Assembly (NCBI GenBank): GCA_049967035.1
Contig: JBMFTM010000006.1
Span: 1 to 22,196, forward strand
Source of the DNA: Acidifodinimicrobium sp049967035
GTDB lineage: Archaea; Nanobdellota; Nanobdellia; Parvarchaeales; Parvarchaeaceae
Direction of reading: 5' to 3'
Length of the DNA stretch: 22,196 nt
The notes beneath the pieces were generated by a model. It saw only the letters and a program-made list of their open reading frames with translations. It made no database searches and was not told the origin of the DNA. The position numbers and the translations under genes are program-made. Positions 1 to 7,421 of the stretch are shown here, piece by piece. How positions within the stretch are numbered: the first letter of the stretch is position 1; each line of letters begins with the position of its first letter.

Positions 1-93
1 TATGAAAATCGAGAAATAAACTAGCATTGACACCTTCCTCCTTTCAGGATTCAATGAAGTCAAGGACAAAGAGATTAAGCGTAATTCACAAAA

Positions 94-136
94 TTTATAA
101 ACATACGCTGTATACCAATACATTAAGGGTGGAGGT
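94..136 (+). promoter_or_regulatory. TATA-like box and Shine-Dalgarno ahead of the first gene
   Basis: A TATA-like stretch (aatttataaac, about 93-103) is followed by a purine-rich GGTGGAGG element at 129-135, a few bases ahead of the ATG at 142. The leader is therefore probably short and carries a ribosome binding site, unlike the leaderless genes elsewhere in the window. The first ~90 bases hold no convincing gene. Confidence 0.5.
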
Positions 137-141
137 AATCT

Positions 142-414
142 ATGCAAAACTTTGTGGATAGGGTCGCAGAAAATGGCAAGGAATTCATATTCAAGTTGAG
201 GAATGGCACGAAGGTAGGCTCCGCCAAGAGCGTCTCCGAATTTATTGACAGAATAAAGAGCCTTCCGATCGAATCGATTGAATATCACTCCACAAATCAC
301 CACTTCGAACCTTGGTTCAAGTACCTGCGGCTGAACGACATCGCCGACAAGCTGAGTAGGGTAAACTCCAAGGGCGAAAGGCTTAGACAGGACATACTTA
401 ACATCTTCAAATGA
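142..414 (+). CDS. small DUF5752-like protein
   Basis: A 90-residue soluble, charged protein with no signal peptide or membrane segment. The pattern (a GKEFIFKLRNG opening, then an SVSEFIDRIKSLP helix, then an IEYHSTNHHFEPW segment and a leucine/arginine-rich C-terminal helix) resembles the small archaeal and bacterial DUF5752 proteins as I remember them. No function is known to me, and the assignment is from memory rather than a search. The start is supported by a good Shine-Dalgarno sequence just upstream. It is a single-gene unit followed by about 140 non-coding bases and a separate promoter for the next gene. Histidines 48, 52 and 53 and W58 are the only residues that look like a conserved site. 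Confidence 0.6.
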   Translation: MQNFVDRVAENGKEFIFKLRNGTKVGSAKSVSEFIDRIKSLPIESIEYHSTNHHFEPWFKYLRLNDIADKLSRVNSKGERLRQDILNIFK

Positions 415-520
415 GATTTAGCGATATCTGGCCGAAAGTTGATAATTATAAGTCACGTCGGAAGACTCATTCTCTCGCTTGTATTGATAAATGAAATTAT
501 AACTTCTACTAAATAGTAAA

Positions 521-533
521 AGTATTTATATAA
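521..533 (+). promoter_or_regulatory. TATA box for the ADP-ribosyltransferase gene
   Basis: The AT-rich box agtatttatataa is centred near 528, about 31 bases before the ATG at 559. That suits a nearly leaderless transcript starting at the ATG. It argues against the in-frame TTG at 544, which would lie upstream of the expected transcription start. Confidence 0.5.
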
Positions 534-558
534 CTTACTTTCATTGTTTTACTTTGGT

Positions 559-1266
559 ATGGTAGAGATATACGATTTGCTTTCAAATGGGGAGATGATA
601 CCTGTTGAAGGTGAATACAACAAGAAACTTAAGGAAAAACTTGAGTCGCTGAACGATATATTGGCCGATGAGAGAACGGACGGAAGGAAATATAAAACTC
701 TGACCTTCGAAGGCGTGATGTATCATGGCACTGACGTGGACGGCATTAAAAAGCTCAATGCCTCTGCCTATGACAATTCCATGGGCCTTGGAGTCTACTT
801 GGCAAAGGACAGGGAGACTGCAGAAAAGTTCGCTGTCGACAGATACGCAAGGGGCAAAGTGGCAAGCAGGAGGTACAGTGGCGAACCTATCGTCTACGAA
901 TTGAGGACAAAGAGGGAACTGAATTTACTTGATCTAACCAAAGATGAAAACATAAAGGATATTATGATGGACTTCCGGATGTACCTCGATTATAAACGTG
1001 TCAGAAAGGACAACGCACAAAAATCGATGGCAGACAGAGCGATGTGGAGCAATAGCATACTAGATGACATGGGACATTTTGTCTTCTCTGCATTCCCGGA
1101 GTATTTCACTAAGTTCCTATATGATAAGGGATATGACGGCATAATCCACGGGGGCAAAGATTCAAAATTCTCCCCCTTCGATGAAGGCGTAGGTACTTAC
1201 ACACAGATAGTCGTTTTTAATCCAAATGATGTGGAGATAGCAGGAAAGTATAGAGTTAAATTGTAG
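559..1266 (+). CDS. ADP-ribosyltransferase-fold protein (ART-PolyVal-like)
   Basis: About 235 residues, no signal peptide or membrane segment. An N-terminal charged helical part (1-50) leads to a block typical of ADP-ribosyltransferase folds: VMYHGTD with H56, then GLGVYLAKDRETAEKFA with Y80, and late in the protein GYDGII followed by YTQIVVFNPNDVEI. This order matches the H-Y-E/Q class, including the ART domains found in phage polyvalent proteins and some toxins; Q216 or E226 would be the third catalytic position. Such enzymes move ADP-ribose from NAD onto a target, which cannot be inferred here. ATG 559 is chosen over TTG 544 because of the TATA spacing. The next gene starts 23 bases downstream and is probably cotranscribed. 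Alternatives are an inactive ART-like fold or an NAD glycohydrolase. Confidence 0.7.
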   Translation: MVEIYDLLSNGEMIPVEGEYNKKLKEKLESLNDILADERTDGRKYKTLTFEGVMYHGTDVDGIKKLNASAYDNSMGLGVYLAKDRETAEKFAVDRYARGKVASRRYSGEPIVYELRTKRELNLLDLTKDENIKDIMMDFRMYLDYKRVRKDNAQKSMADRAMWSNSILDDMGHFVFSAFPEYFTKFLYDKGYDGIIHGGKDSKFSPFDEGVGTYTQIVVFNPNDVEIAGKYRVKL

Positions 1267-1289
1267 GAGGACCAATATATAACAAGTGT

Positions 1290-1772
1290 ATGGATAATTA
1301 CAGCCTGTTTTCGGGGAGCGTTAATCCTGACATCACCTTTAACTTATTGGGCTACCCGGAAGAGGATATTGACGAGGACGAATCTCCCGAAGCAAAACAA
1401 AAGAAGAAAAAAGTTAAAAGCCTTGAAACGATTGTCTCTGAGCTAATCAAATCGAAGTCTATCAAGCTAACTGATGGGTTCCTCCTCCCAAACATCCCGA
1501 TGAATACTGCTTATTTGATAGAGAGGGGGGATTATAATGATATAACTAGCAACCTGAAACTTTCAGCCCTGCAGGATTCACTAAAAGAGTTGGGTCTGCC
1601 AATCTACATCTTTGACTTCAAGAAGAAATCAGTGACATATTACTTTGACGGCGTTTATGTTGAAGACAATGATTTTCCAAACAAGTCCAGCGATCACTCT
1701 GTTTTCTATTATTTTTCAAAATCAAGGCTGGACAAGGATTACCTGCGGGATCTGAACAAGATGTATGTCTGA
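1290..1772 (+). CDS. hypothetical protein downstream of the ART gene
   Basis: I do not recognise this 160-residue protein. It has an acidic stretch near residues 24-34 followed at once by a lysine-rich stretch (37-43), then a mixed alpha/beta region with many aromatic residues at the end. There is no signal peptide or membrane helix. Its ATG lies 23 bases after the ART stop. A GGAGG motif at 1266-1270 is present but unusually far (about 20 bases) from the ATG. Its closeness to the ART gene makes it a candidate partner, such as an immunity or accessory protein, but nothing in the sequence proves that. It ends 2 bases before the convergent uracil-DNA glycosylase gene. Confidence 0.6.
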   Translation: MDNYSLFSGSVNPDITFNLLGYPEEDIDEDESPEAKQKKKKVKSLETIVSELIKSKSIKLTDGFLLPNIPMNTAYLIERGDYNDITSNLKLSALQDSLKELGLPIYIFDFKKKSVTYYFDGVYVEDNDFPNKSSDHSVFYYFSKSRLDKDYLRDLNKMYV

Positions 1773-1774
1773 TT

Positions 1775-2356
1775 TCAGCGCATTACAAAATCTTTCACTT
1801 TGACCAAGTCGTTTAGAAAGTCTTCCCTTGCCTTTGGGAACCTCATTGGAAATGAAGGATGAAAAGTAACATACACCTTTACATTTCTGCCCCCTATCGA
1901 GACATCCGTGATTTTCCCCCTTATCTCTGACAGATGATTGAAAGACATCCCGAGCGATGAGGAAGCCGACACACCAAGCGCAAGGATGAGCTTTGGCTTA
2001 ACTATGGAAATCTGCGAGACCAGATACGGCCTGCAGGTCTCTATCTCCTCGGCCTTGGGCTTCCTATTGTTTGGAGGTCTGCATTTGACTGCATTCGTGA
2101 CGAATACTTCCTCTCTTCTTATGCCGGCTTTCTCTAGGTATTTTGTCAAGAATTTCCCAGACATGCCTATAAATGGCCTGCCTGCGATGTCCTCAAATTT
2201 GCCCGGCGCCTCGCCCAGTATCATCAAATCTGCTGGTACCTTCCCTTCTCCAGGCACCGCATTCTTCCTGCCCTTAGATAGGGCACATAGGATACATGAA
2301 TTTATTTTTGTGTTGAGTTCGCTGATTTCCATGCTCTTGTCTTGAAGGACGCTCAC
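1775..2356 (-). CDS. type-4 uracil-DNA glycosylase (4Fe-4S)
   Basis: 193 residues; removes uracil from DNA to start base excision repair. Four cysteines expected to hold the [4Fe-4S] cluster are visible: C21 and C24 (CILC), C92 (NAVKCRPP) and C108 (ETCRPY). Motif A is GEAPGKFED at 48-56, and the late HPS motif (VTFHPSFPMR) supplies the active-site histidine. The usual GRAG segment after PFIG reads GMSG, a minor deviation. Length fits the family. The start overlaps the stop of the upstream membrane-protein gene by 4 bases (ATGA), so the two are translationally coupled. The N-terminal ~10 residues are not conserved in the family, so M9 is a possible alternative start. Confidence 0.9.
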   Translation of the reverse strand: MSVLQDKSMEISELNTKINSCILCALSKGRKNAVPGEGKVPADLMILGEAPGKFEDIAGRPFIGMSGKFLTKYLEKAGIRREEVFVTNAVKCRPPNNRKPKAEEIETCRPYLVSQISIVKPKLILALGVSASSSLGMSFNHLSEIRGKITDVSIGGRNVKVYVTFHPSFPMRFPKAREDFLNDLVKVKDFVMR

Positions 2357-2733
2357 TTTCTTATTTTATCAAGCATGTCTTTATACGCTTTGTAGCTTAT
2401 CTCCCCTCTCGCGTACCTCTCCTTGAGTATTCTCTCTGCGCGATAATTCCTGAAGCTGTAACTATACCAACTGTAGGGGTGCAAGAACCAAGATATAACC
2501 CATATTATGAATAGGATGCTAAACAGCACTCCGACTATGTTCCAGACATATACCCCGCCGCTGCTTATCATGTAAGGAAACATCATGCTGCCGGTGTAGT
2601 AGAAGCTTGAATTGTAGGACAGGACCAGACTTACAGCTATAACTGCTATAACAAAAGCAAATATTATCGCAAGCCTTATCGTCCTCCACCTCTCATAAGT
2701 GTCTGCATCGAAAGAACTCTTGCCTTTATCCAT
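2353..2733 (-). CDS. two-helix membrane protein with C-terminal SHOCT-like domain
   Basis: 126 residues with two membrane helices (about 20-40 and 62-84) and a short extracellular loop rich in serine, tyrosine and methionine. The C-terminal ~28 residues (RAERILKERYARGEISYKAY onwards) match the SHOCT pattern, a short two-helix domain found at the ends of many membrane and secreted proteins and thought to mediate oligomerisation. Function is unknown. It is the first gene of a two-gene minus-strand unit with the uracil-DNA glycosylase. A palindromic TATA box centred 25 bases upstream implies a leaderless start at the annotated ATG. Confidence 0.7.
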   Translation of the reverse strand: MDKGKSSFDADTYERWRTIRLAIIFAFVIAVIAVSLVLSYNSSFYYTGSMMFPYMISSGGVYVWNIVGVLFSILFIIWVISWFLHPYSWYSYSFRNYRAERILKERYARGEISYKAYKDMLDKIRK

Positions 2734-2754
2734 TTGAAATTAATATCACCATAC

Positions 2755-2762
2755 ATTTAAAT
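2755..2762. promoter_or_regulatory. palindromic TATA box shared by divergent genes
   Basis: The perfect palindrome ATTTAAAT sits about 25 bases from the start codon at 2733 (minus) and about 32 bases from the ATG at 2791 (plus, nuoA). It is the only good TATA-like element in the 57-bp divergent gap, so one TBP site may serve both the nuo operon and the SHOCT/uracil-DNA glycosylase unit. Both transcripts would be leaderless or nearly so. Confidence 0.5.
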
Positions 2763-2790
2763 AACTCTATGAAACAATTAATATAATGCA

Positions 2791-3159
2791 ATGCATTATT
2801 TAATAATGGAGATAAATCAGTTCATGCTCCTTGTGGTCTTTGCTTTGCTTAGCGCAGCGGTGTTCTCCTTGCTGCTCTATATAGAGTATCTGATAAGCGG
2901 CAAGAGGAAAAATGTTGGTATGGGAAAGGAGAACGTTGAAAGCGGGGAGAGGACGATATCTCTGTCGAGAGTCGTGGGGTTCGAATACTATAGGTATATT
3001 TTATTGTTCGTCCTGATAGAGGCATTCTTGACTTTCCTTCTACCGCTTTTTCAGGACGGGAAAAATTTAGGCGCAGACTTTGCCATCGCTGTGGGTGTAG
3101 GGTTCCTGTACCTACTGCTGCTCATGAGGTATCTGCTACCTAGAAGGGTTGGATCATGA
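2791..3159 (+). CDS. nuoA: NADH-quinone oxidoreductase subunit A (NuoA-like)
   Basis: 122 residues with three membrane helices, the length and topology of NuoA/ND3. After helix 1, VESGER followed by FEYYRYILLFVLIEAFLTFLLP corresponds to the conserved loop and second helix of NuoA, including an acidic residue within the helix. The canonical loop cysteine is not obvious (VESGE in place of YECG). Two in-frame ATGs compete, at 2791 and 2806; 2791 fits the TATA spacing, 2806 gives a more typical N-terminus. It opens the nuo operon, and its stop overlaps the nuoB start by 4 bases. The sequence is divergent, but the position directly before nuoB supports the call. Confidence 0.75.
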   Translation: MHYLIMEINQFMLLVVFALLSAAVFSLLLYIEYLISGKRKNVGMGKENVESGERTISLSRVVGFEYYRYILLFVLIEAFLTFLLPLFQDGKNLGADFAIAVGVGFLYLLLLMRYLLPRRVGS

Positions 3160-3689
3160 ACAACGAAGACCTTTCAAGCGAATTCTCGTACCCTGGATTA
3201 GGTGAGATAATCATAACCAACGCTGAAAAGTTCATAGACGCCGTCCTGAATTGGGGTAGGAGCAATTCGCTTTGGCCCCTAACCTTTGGAACTTCATGCT
3301 GCGCTATAGAGATGATGACATTTGGCGCGACGAAGGTAGACGCGGACAGGCTTGGTACACTTTTCATAGGTGACTCGCCTAGACAGGCTGATTTGATATT
3401 CGTTAGTGGTACGATAACTAAAAAGATGGCGAGAAGACTTGTCAATGTTTACCAGCAGATGCCCTCGCCGAAGTATGTTATTGCTGTCGGGGCATGCAAT
3501 GTATCGGGAGGACTTTACTGGGACAGCTACAACACTATACATGGCATTGACAGGATAATGCCTGTCGACGTTTACATCCCGGGGTGTCCACCAAAGCCGG
3601 AAGAATTTCTTGATGCAGTGAAAGTTCTGCAAAGGCTGATAAAGGAGAAAAAAACCAAGGAGGACTTACTGTATGGCAGGAGAAGTTAA
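3156..3689 (+). CDS. nuoB: NADH-quinone oxidoreductase subunit B (NuoB)
   Basis: 177 residues; the complex I subunit holding cluster N2, which passes electrons to quinone at the NuoB/NuoD interface. All four N2 cysteines are visible: C48 and C49 in SCCAIEMM, C114 in GACNVSGG and C144 in IPGCPPKP. DSPRQADL and DVYIPGCPP are hallmark segments. Length matches the family. The start overlaps the nuoA stop by 4 bases. The 3' end overlaps the next gene, a sugar nucleotidyltransferase, by 17 bases. That gene intrudes between nuoB and nuoC, which are usually adjacent. Confidence 0.95.
   Translation: MNNEDLSSEFSYPGLGEIIITNAEKFIDAVLNWGRSNSLWPLTFGTSCCAIEMMTFGATKVDADRLGTLFIGDSPRQADLIFVSGTITKKMARRLVNVYQQMPSPKYVIAVGACNVSGGLYWDSYNTIHGIDRIMPVDVYIPGCPPKPEEFLDAVKVLQRLIKEKKTKEDLLYGRRS
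3657..3664 (+). promoter_or_regulatory. Shine-Dalgarno site for the GlmU-like gene
   Basis: AAGGAGGA lies inside the end of nuoB, 8 bases before the ATG at 3673. It fixes that start rather than the internal ATG at 3700, which would remove the first strand of the nucleotide-binding fold. Confidence 0.6.
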
Positions 3690-4875
3690 GGCGTTCATAA
3701 TGGCTGCTGGGGTCGGCAGCAGGCTTTTCCCATTCACCGTGAATAGGGCAAAGGCGATGATACCTATACTAAACAAGCCCCTGCTGCAGTTCGGACTGGA
3801 GGAGCTGAAAGCTGCAGGAATCAGAGATGTCACGATCCTCGTAAAATCAGGCAAAGAGGGGATAATAAAATACTTTGGCGACGGGAAGAAGTTCGGGCTA
3901 AAGATAAGATACATTGAGCAGAAGGAGAACCTTGGCACTGCAGATGCGATAAAATATGCGAGAGACCTAGAGGATGGCTTCCTTGCACTGAGCGGGGACA
4001 CACTTTTCTTCCATGAGGATATAGAGGGGCTGGTAAAGGAGTACGTGCGAAATAAGCCAGACGCTGTGATGGCGATTACAGAGAAGGAGGATGTGAAGCC
4101 ATTCGGCAGTGTTTCATTCGAGGGAAATAAACTCATAGGCATAAAAGAGAAGACCGAGGAGGGGAGGGGGTTCATAAACGCAGGGATGTATATGCTTTCT
4201 AAGGGAATATTTGAGGCGATAGATAAAGTAGAGAGGAGAGAGAACGGCGAATATTTCCTCACTGATGCGCTGATGAAACTCAAGAACGTGAAAGTCTACA
4301 AGATGAAAAAACTGTGGATAGACGTAGGATACCCTTGGGAGATATTGAACGCCACAGAAGCGCTGATAAAAACGATTAAAACAAAGAATCAAGGGAAGGT
4401 AGAAAAAGCGACGATAAAGGGAAATATAGTGGTAGGGAAAGGCACGGTTATAAGGAGTGGGACGTACATAGAGGGCCCTGTTATCATCGGTGAGAGATGT
4501 GAGATAGGGCCGAATGCGTACATAAGACCGAACACTGTTATAGGGGACGACTGCAAGGTTGGGAATGCATGCGAAGTAAAAAACTCTGTTATAATGAATG
4601 GAACCAAGGTACCGCACTTAAGCTATGTCGGTGACTCTGTGATTGATGAAGGGTGCAATTTGGGTGCTGGCACGATAACCGCTAACTTGAGGTTTGATAA
4701 AGCCGATATAAAAGTACTTGTCAAAGGCAAGCTCGAAAACTCGAGGAGAAAGAAGCTGGGCGCTTTCATTGGGGCAGGTGTACAAACAGGCGTAAACGTC
4801 AGCATAAACCCTGGTATAATAATCTCCCCGAATTCAAGGATTCTACCGGGGGAGACTATCAGGAGAAACGTATGA
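3673..4875 (+). CDS. bifunctional sugar-1-phosphate nucleotidylyltransferase/acetyltransferase (GlmU-like)
   Basis: 400 residues in two domains. Residues 5-230 form a nucleotidyltransferase: AAGVGSRL at 11-18, AKAMIPILNKPL at 26-37, SGDT at 108-111 and a late WIDVGYPWE. Residues about 245-400 are a left-handed beta-helix of hexapeptide repeats (VVGKGTVI, IGPNAYIRPNTVIGD and others). Within it, KVPHLSYVGD (H316) and NLGAGTITANL match the acetyltransferase site of GlmU. The archaeal GlmU-type enzymes known to me make UDP-GlcNAc or other UDP/dTDP sugars for surface glycans. Substrate choice cannot be read from sequence. The gene overlaps nuoB by 17 bases and nuoC by 4, so it is cotranscribed with the respiratory genes. 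No nuo-related role is known for it. Confidence 0.88.
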   Translation: MAGEVKAFIMAAGVGSRLFPFTVNRAKAMIPILNKPLLQFGLEELKAAGIRDVTILVKSGKEGIIKYFGDGKKFGLKIRYIEQKENLGTADAIKYARDLEDGFLALSGDTLFFHEDIEGLVKEYVRNKPDAVMAITEKEDVKPFGSVSFEGNKLIGIKEKTEEGRGFINAGMYMLSKGIFEAIDKVERRENGEYFLTDALMKLKNVKVYKMKKLWIDVGYPWEILNATEALIKTIKTKNQGKVEKATIKGNIVVGKGTVIRSGTYIEGPVIIGERCEIGPNAYIRPNTVIGDDCKVGNACEVKNSVIMNGTKVPHLSYVGDSVIDEGCNLGAGTITANLRFDKADIKVLVKGKLENSRRKKLGAFIGAGVQTGVNVSINPGIIISPNSRILPGETIRRNV

Positions 4876-5324
4876 ACGAGTTCGCAGACAAGCTTCTAAA
4901 GATTTTTTCAAACAGCTCGAAGGCCGCAGATGACGGGGCTATTGAACTAACCGACAAGAAGAAGCTTCTAAAAGTAGTTGAGAGGATAAGGAAAAATTTT
5001 GATATTCTCTTCATGCTCACCGTCGTAGACAAGCCACCAAATTTCGAGCTGAACTATGTTTTCTCTAAATATGAAAGCAAGGACATCCTAATCCTAAGGA
5101 CCCTCATAAAACACGAGGAGAGTGTAGACTCTATAACTAATCTCTTCCCATCCGCTGACTGGGAGGAGAGAGAAGCTTACGACCTCTTCGGCATAAAGTT
5201 CGATGGACATCCGAACCTGAAGAGGATACTGCTGCCAGAGGATTGGCCAGGCCACCCCCTCAGGAAAGACTTTGTAGTGACAGACGAGATAAAAAACTGG
5301 ACTGGCCTCGATCTAAAGTTTTGA
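4872..5324 (+). CDS. nuoC: NADH-quinone oxidoreductase subunit C (NuoC)
   Basis: 150 residues; the 30-kDa peripheral subunit that packs against NuoD. The signature ADWEEREAYDLFGIKF (95-110) and GHPNLKRILLPEDW with GHPLRKDF (112-134) are clear. The N-terminal half is variable, as usual. It is a separate gene, not fused to nuoD. The start overlaps the upstream stop by 4 bases, and a single base separates its stop from the nuoD ATG. Confidence 0.93.
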   Translation: MNEFADKLLKIFSNSSKAADDGAIELTDKKKLLKVVERIRKNFDILFMLTVVDKPPNFELNYVFSKYESKDILILRTLIKHEESVDSITNLFPSADWEEREAYDLFGIKFDGHPNLKRILLPEDWPGHPLRKDFVVTDEIKNWTGLDLKF

Positions 5325-5325
5325 T

Positions 5326-6423
5326 ATGGAAGGGAAAGGAATAGAACTCAACGTAGGGCCCGTTCATCCAGCAACACATGGGGTGTTAAAGCTGGTGGCG
5401 GACATAGAAGGCGACACAGTGAAGAATGCGAAGGTGGAGATAGGTTTCCTTCATAGGGGAAAAGAAAAGATCGCTGAGCTTAGGTATTTTAATAGCTACT
5501 TTCCAATCGTAGACAAATTAGACTATGTCGGCGCACTGAATTGGGAGATACTCTGGGCAAGCACGGTTGAAAAGGCCATGAACTTGGAGATAAATGACAG
5601 GGTCAAATATATACGCGCCGTGATGGCCGAGATCCAGAGAATAATGAGCCACTTGGTCTATATAGGCTCATTTGGACAAGATTTGGGCAATTTGACGTTC
5701 TTTATCTGGGCGCTGAGAGAGCGTGAGCTTCTTATGGATATAGTTGAAGAGATAAGCGGGGGGAGACTAGCGCCGATGTACAACAGGGTCGGGGGAGTGT
5801 TTTATGATTTCACAGATGGGATCGCCGATAAGATAAACGCAGCCATATCAAAAATAGAGGAAAAAGTGAAAAAAGAGTATAAAGCGATGACATACGGGAA
5901 CAGTCTCTTCATAATGAGATCAAAGGGGATAGGATTTATGAGCCAAAAGGTCATAAAAGAGAACGGAGTAACCGGCCCTAACATGAGGGCCAGCGGCATA
6001 AAGAGAGACCTCAGAAAAGACGAGCCATATCTTGTCTATGACAAGGTGGACTTCGAGATAATCACGGAAAATGACAGTGACGTTTACGCAAGGTTCATGG
6101 TAAGAGTGAGAGAGATACTAGAATCAATAAAAATAATAAGGCAACTGCTCAAAGACATGCCAAGAGGGGATACGAAGATCAGCGCTCCCTGGATAATGAA
6201 GGTGCCCGCCGGTTACACTTTAGTGAGGCATGAGATGTCAAAGGGAGAGGGGGCGATGTTCCTTGTGACTGATGGAGGATTAAAGCCTTATAGATTGAAG
6301 ATAAGAAGCCCTTCATTTTATTCCCTTCAAGCGCTTCCCCTAGTTCTTGAGGGATGCAAAGTCGCAGACGCATTCGTAATAACCGCAAGCATGGACCCTG
6401 TTATGGGAGAGGTGGACAGATGA
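5326..6423 (+). CDS. nuoD: NADH-quinone oxidoreductase subunit D (NuoD)
   Basis: 365 residues; the 49-kDa subunit lining the quinone cavity with NuoB. Hallmarks: HPATHG at 14-19, FLHRGKEKIAE at 41-51, DKLDY at 63-67 (its tyrosine aligns with the quinone-binding tyrosine of complex I) and the C-terminal DPVMGEVDR. The CxxC pairs that bind nickel-iron in related hydrogenases are absent at both ends, so this is a complex I or Fpo-type subunit, not a hydrogenase. The usual GPQHP reads GPVHP. It is slightly short for the family. The stop overlaps the nuoH start by 4 bases. Confidence 0.95.
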   Translation: MEGKGIELNVGPVHPATHGVLKLVADIEGDTVKNAKVEIGFLHRGKEKIAELRYFNSYFPIVDKLDYVGALNWEILWASTVEKAMNLEINDRVKYIRAVMAEIQRIMSHLVYIGSFGQDLGNLTFFIWALRERELLMDIVEEISGGRLAPMYNRVGGVFYDFTDGIADKINAAISKIEEKVKKEYKAMTYGNSLFIMRSKGIGFMSQKVIKENGVTGPNMRASGIKRDLRKDEPYLVYDKVDFEIITENDSDVYARFMVRVREILESIKIIRQLLKDMPRGDTKISAPWIMKVPAGYTLVRHEMSKGEGAMFLVTDGGLKPYRLKIRSPSFYSLQALPLVLEGCKVADAFVITASMDPVMGEVDR

Positions 6424-7421
6424 TATTCAATGAGATTTATTCCATGCTCGCCTATTATCTCCCCCCAAAGGCCAACTTGATAGCATCTGCATTGGCTACA
6501 TTCGTCTTAGTTCTGATAGTCCTAATCGCAACGCCCATAATACTCGGATGGGTTGACAGAAAATTTTCAGCTAGGATACAGTCAAGATACGGGCCCATCT
6601 ATGTAGGAAAGTTCGGATTACTGCAGAACTTCGCCGATGTCATAAAGCTCATGGGCAAAAACTTTGTGACAAACCAGTATGTCGATAGATTTTCATACAA
6701 TCTAATACCTGTACTATCAAGCGTCCTGTCTTTCCTTCTGATCGCTTTGCTGCCATTCGGCGCGCCAAGCCTAACCTTCATATCCCTGCCGTACAGTCTC
6801 CTTTTTATATATATCTTGCTGGCATTTTCGCCCCTGCTGATAATAATCGCCAGTTGGGGGGAGAATAACAAGTTTGCAGTGCTTGGTGGATTTAGAAGCG
6901 CTGCGCAGATAACCACCTACGAGCTTGCGCTGATAGTGACCTTCATCAGCATTGGCATGGTAAACGGAAGCTATGACATAATCAATGTAATAGCCTCCCA
7001 ATCGCTTATATGGAATATCCTGTACCTCCCGCTTACCGCCATCGTCTTCTTTATCGGCTCGATAGCTGTCATAGAACGTGCGCCATTTGACCTGCCTGAA
7101 TCATCGCAGGAACTGCAGGCAGGGTGGAGAATCGAGTATAGCGGCCTGAAATACGGGCTGTTTATGATAGGAGATTACGTAAAACTGCTTGCTGTCTCCA
7201 TTCTGTTCGCCAGCTTATTCCTTGGGGGCTGGAGCGGGGCGTTTCTGCCGGGGATAATTTGGTTCTGGATCAAGACGGTAGTTGTCCTCATGCTCCTGAT
7301 GTCACTCAGGTGGTCGCTGGGCAGGCCAAGGATCGACCAACTGCTTTCCATAGGGTGGAAGTGGCTTCTCCCACTCTCTGTGCTAAACTTAATAATTGTT
7401 GGGATGGTGATGTTGATATGA
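6420..7421 (+). CDS. nuoH: NADH-quinone oxidoreductase subunit H (NuoH)
   Basis: About 333 residues with roughly eight membrane helices; the membrane subunit that forms the quinone entry tunnel and couples the peripheral arm to the membrane. The key segment ERAPFDLPESSQELQAGWRIEYSG, given here only as landmarks (ERAPFDLPE, then EYSGLKYGLF), carries the conserved acidic cluster. GWVDRKFSARIQSRYGP near the N-terminus matches the conserved loop after helix 1. ATG 6420 is chosen because it overlaps the nuoD stop by 4 bases; an open frame extends 66 bases further upstream inside nuoD but has no family resemblance. Confidence 0.94.
   Translation: MIFNEIYSMLAYYLPPKANLIASALATFVLVLIVLIATPIILGWVDRKFSARIQSRYGPIYVGKFGLLQNFADVIKLMGKNFVTNQYVDRFSYNLIPVLSSVLSFLLIALLPFGAPSLTFISLPYSLLFIYILLAFSPLLIIIASWGENNKFAVLGGFRSAAQITTYELALIVTFISIGMVNGSYDIINVIASQSLIWNILYLPLTAIVFFIGSIAVIERAPFDLPESSQELQAGWRIEYSGLKYGLFMIGDYVKLLAVSILFASLFLGGWSGAFLPGIIWFWIKTVVVLMLLMSLRWSLGRPRIDQLLSIGWKWLLPLSVLNLIIVGMVMLI

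Noticed and set aside
1938..2345. Plus-strand open frame of 135 codons inside the uracil-DNA glycosylase gene
   Set aside because: Antisense to a gene with all four cluster cysteines and active-site motifs in place; no promoter or ribosome binding site supports it.
3666..4283. Long minus-strand open frame (205 codons) opposite the GlmU-like gene
   Set aside because: It is fully antisense to a clear two-domain enzyme, has low-complexity serine/phenylalanine-rich composition and matches no family; it is a shadow of the real gene.
5326..6423. Large subunit of a membrane-bound [NiFe] hydrogenase instead of NuoD
   Set aside because: The N- and C-terminal CxxC motifs that bind nickel-iron are missing, and the C-terminus reads DPVMGEVDR as in complex I.
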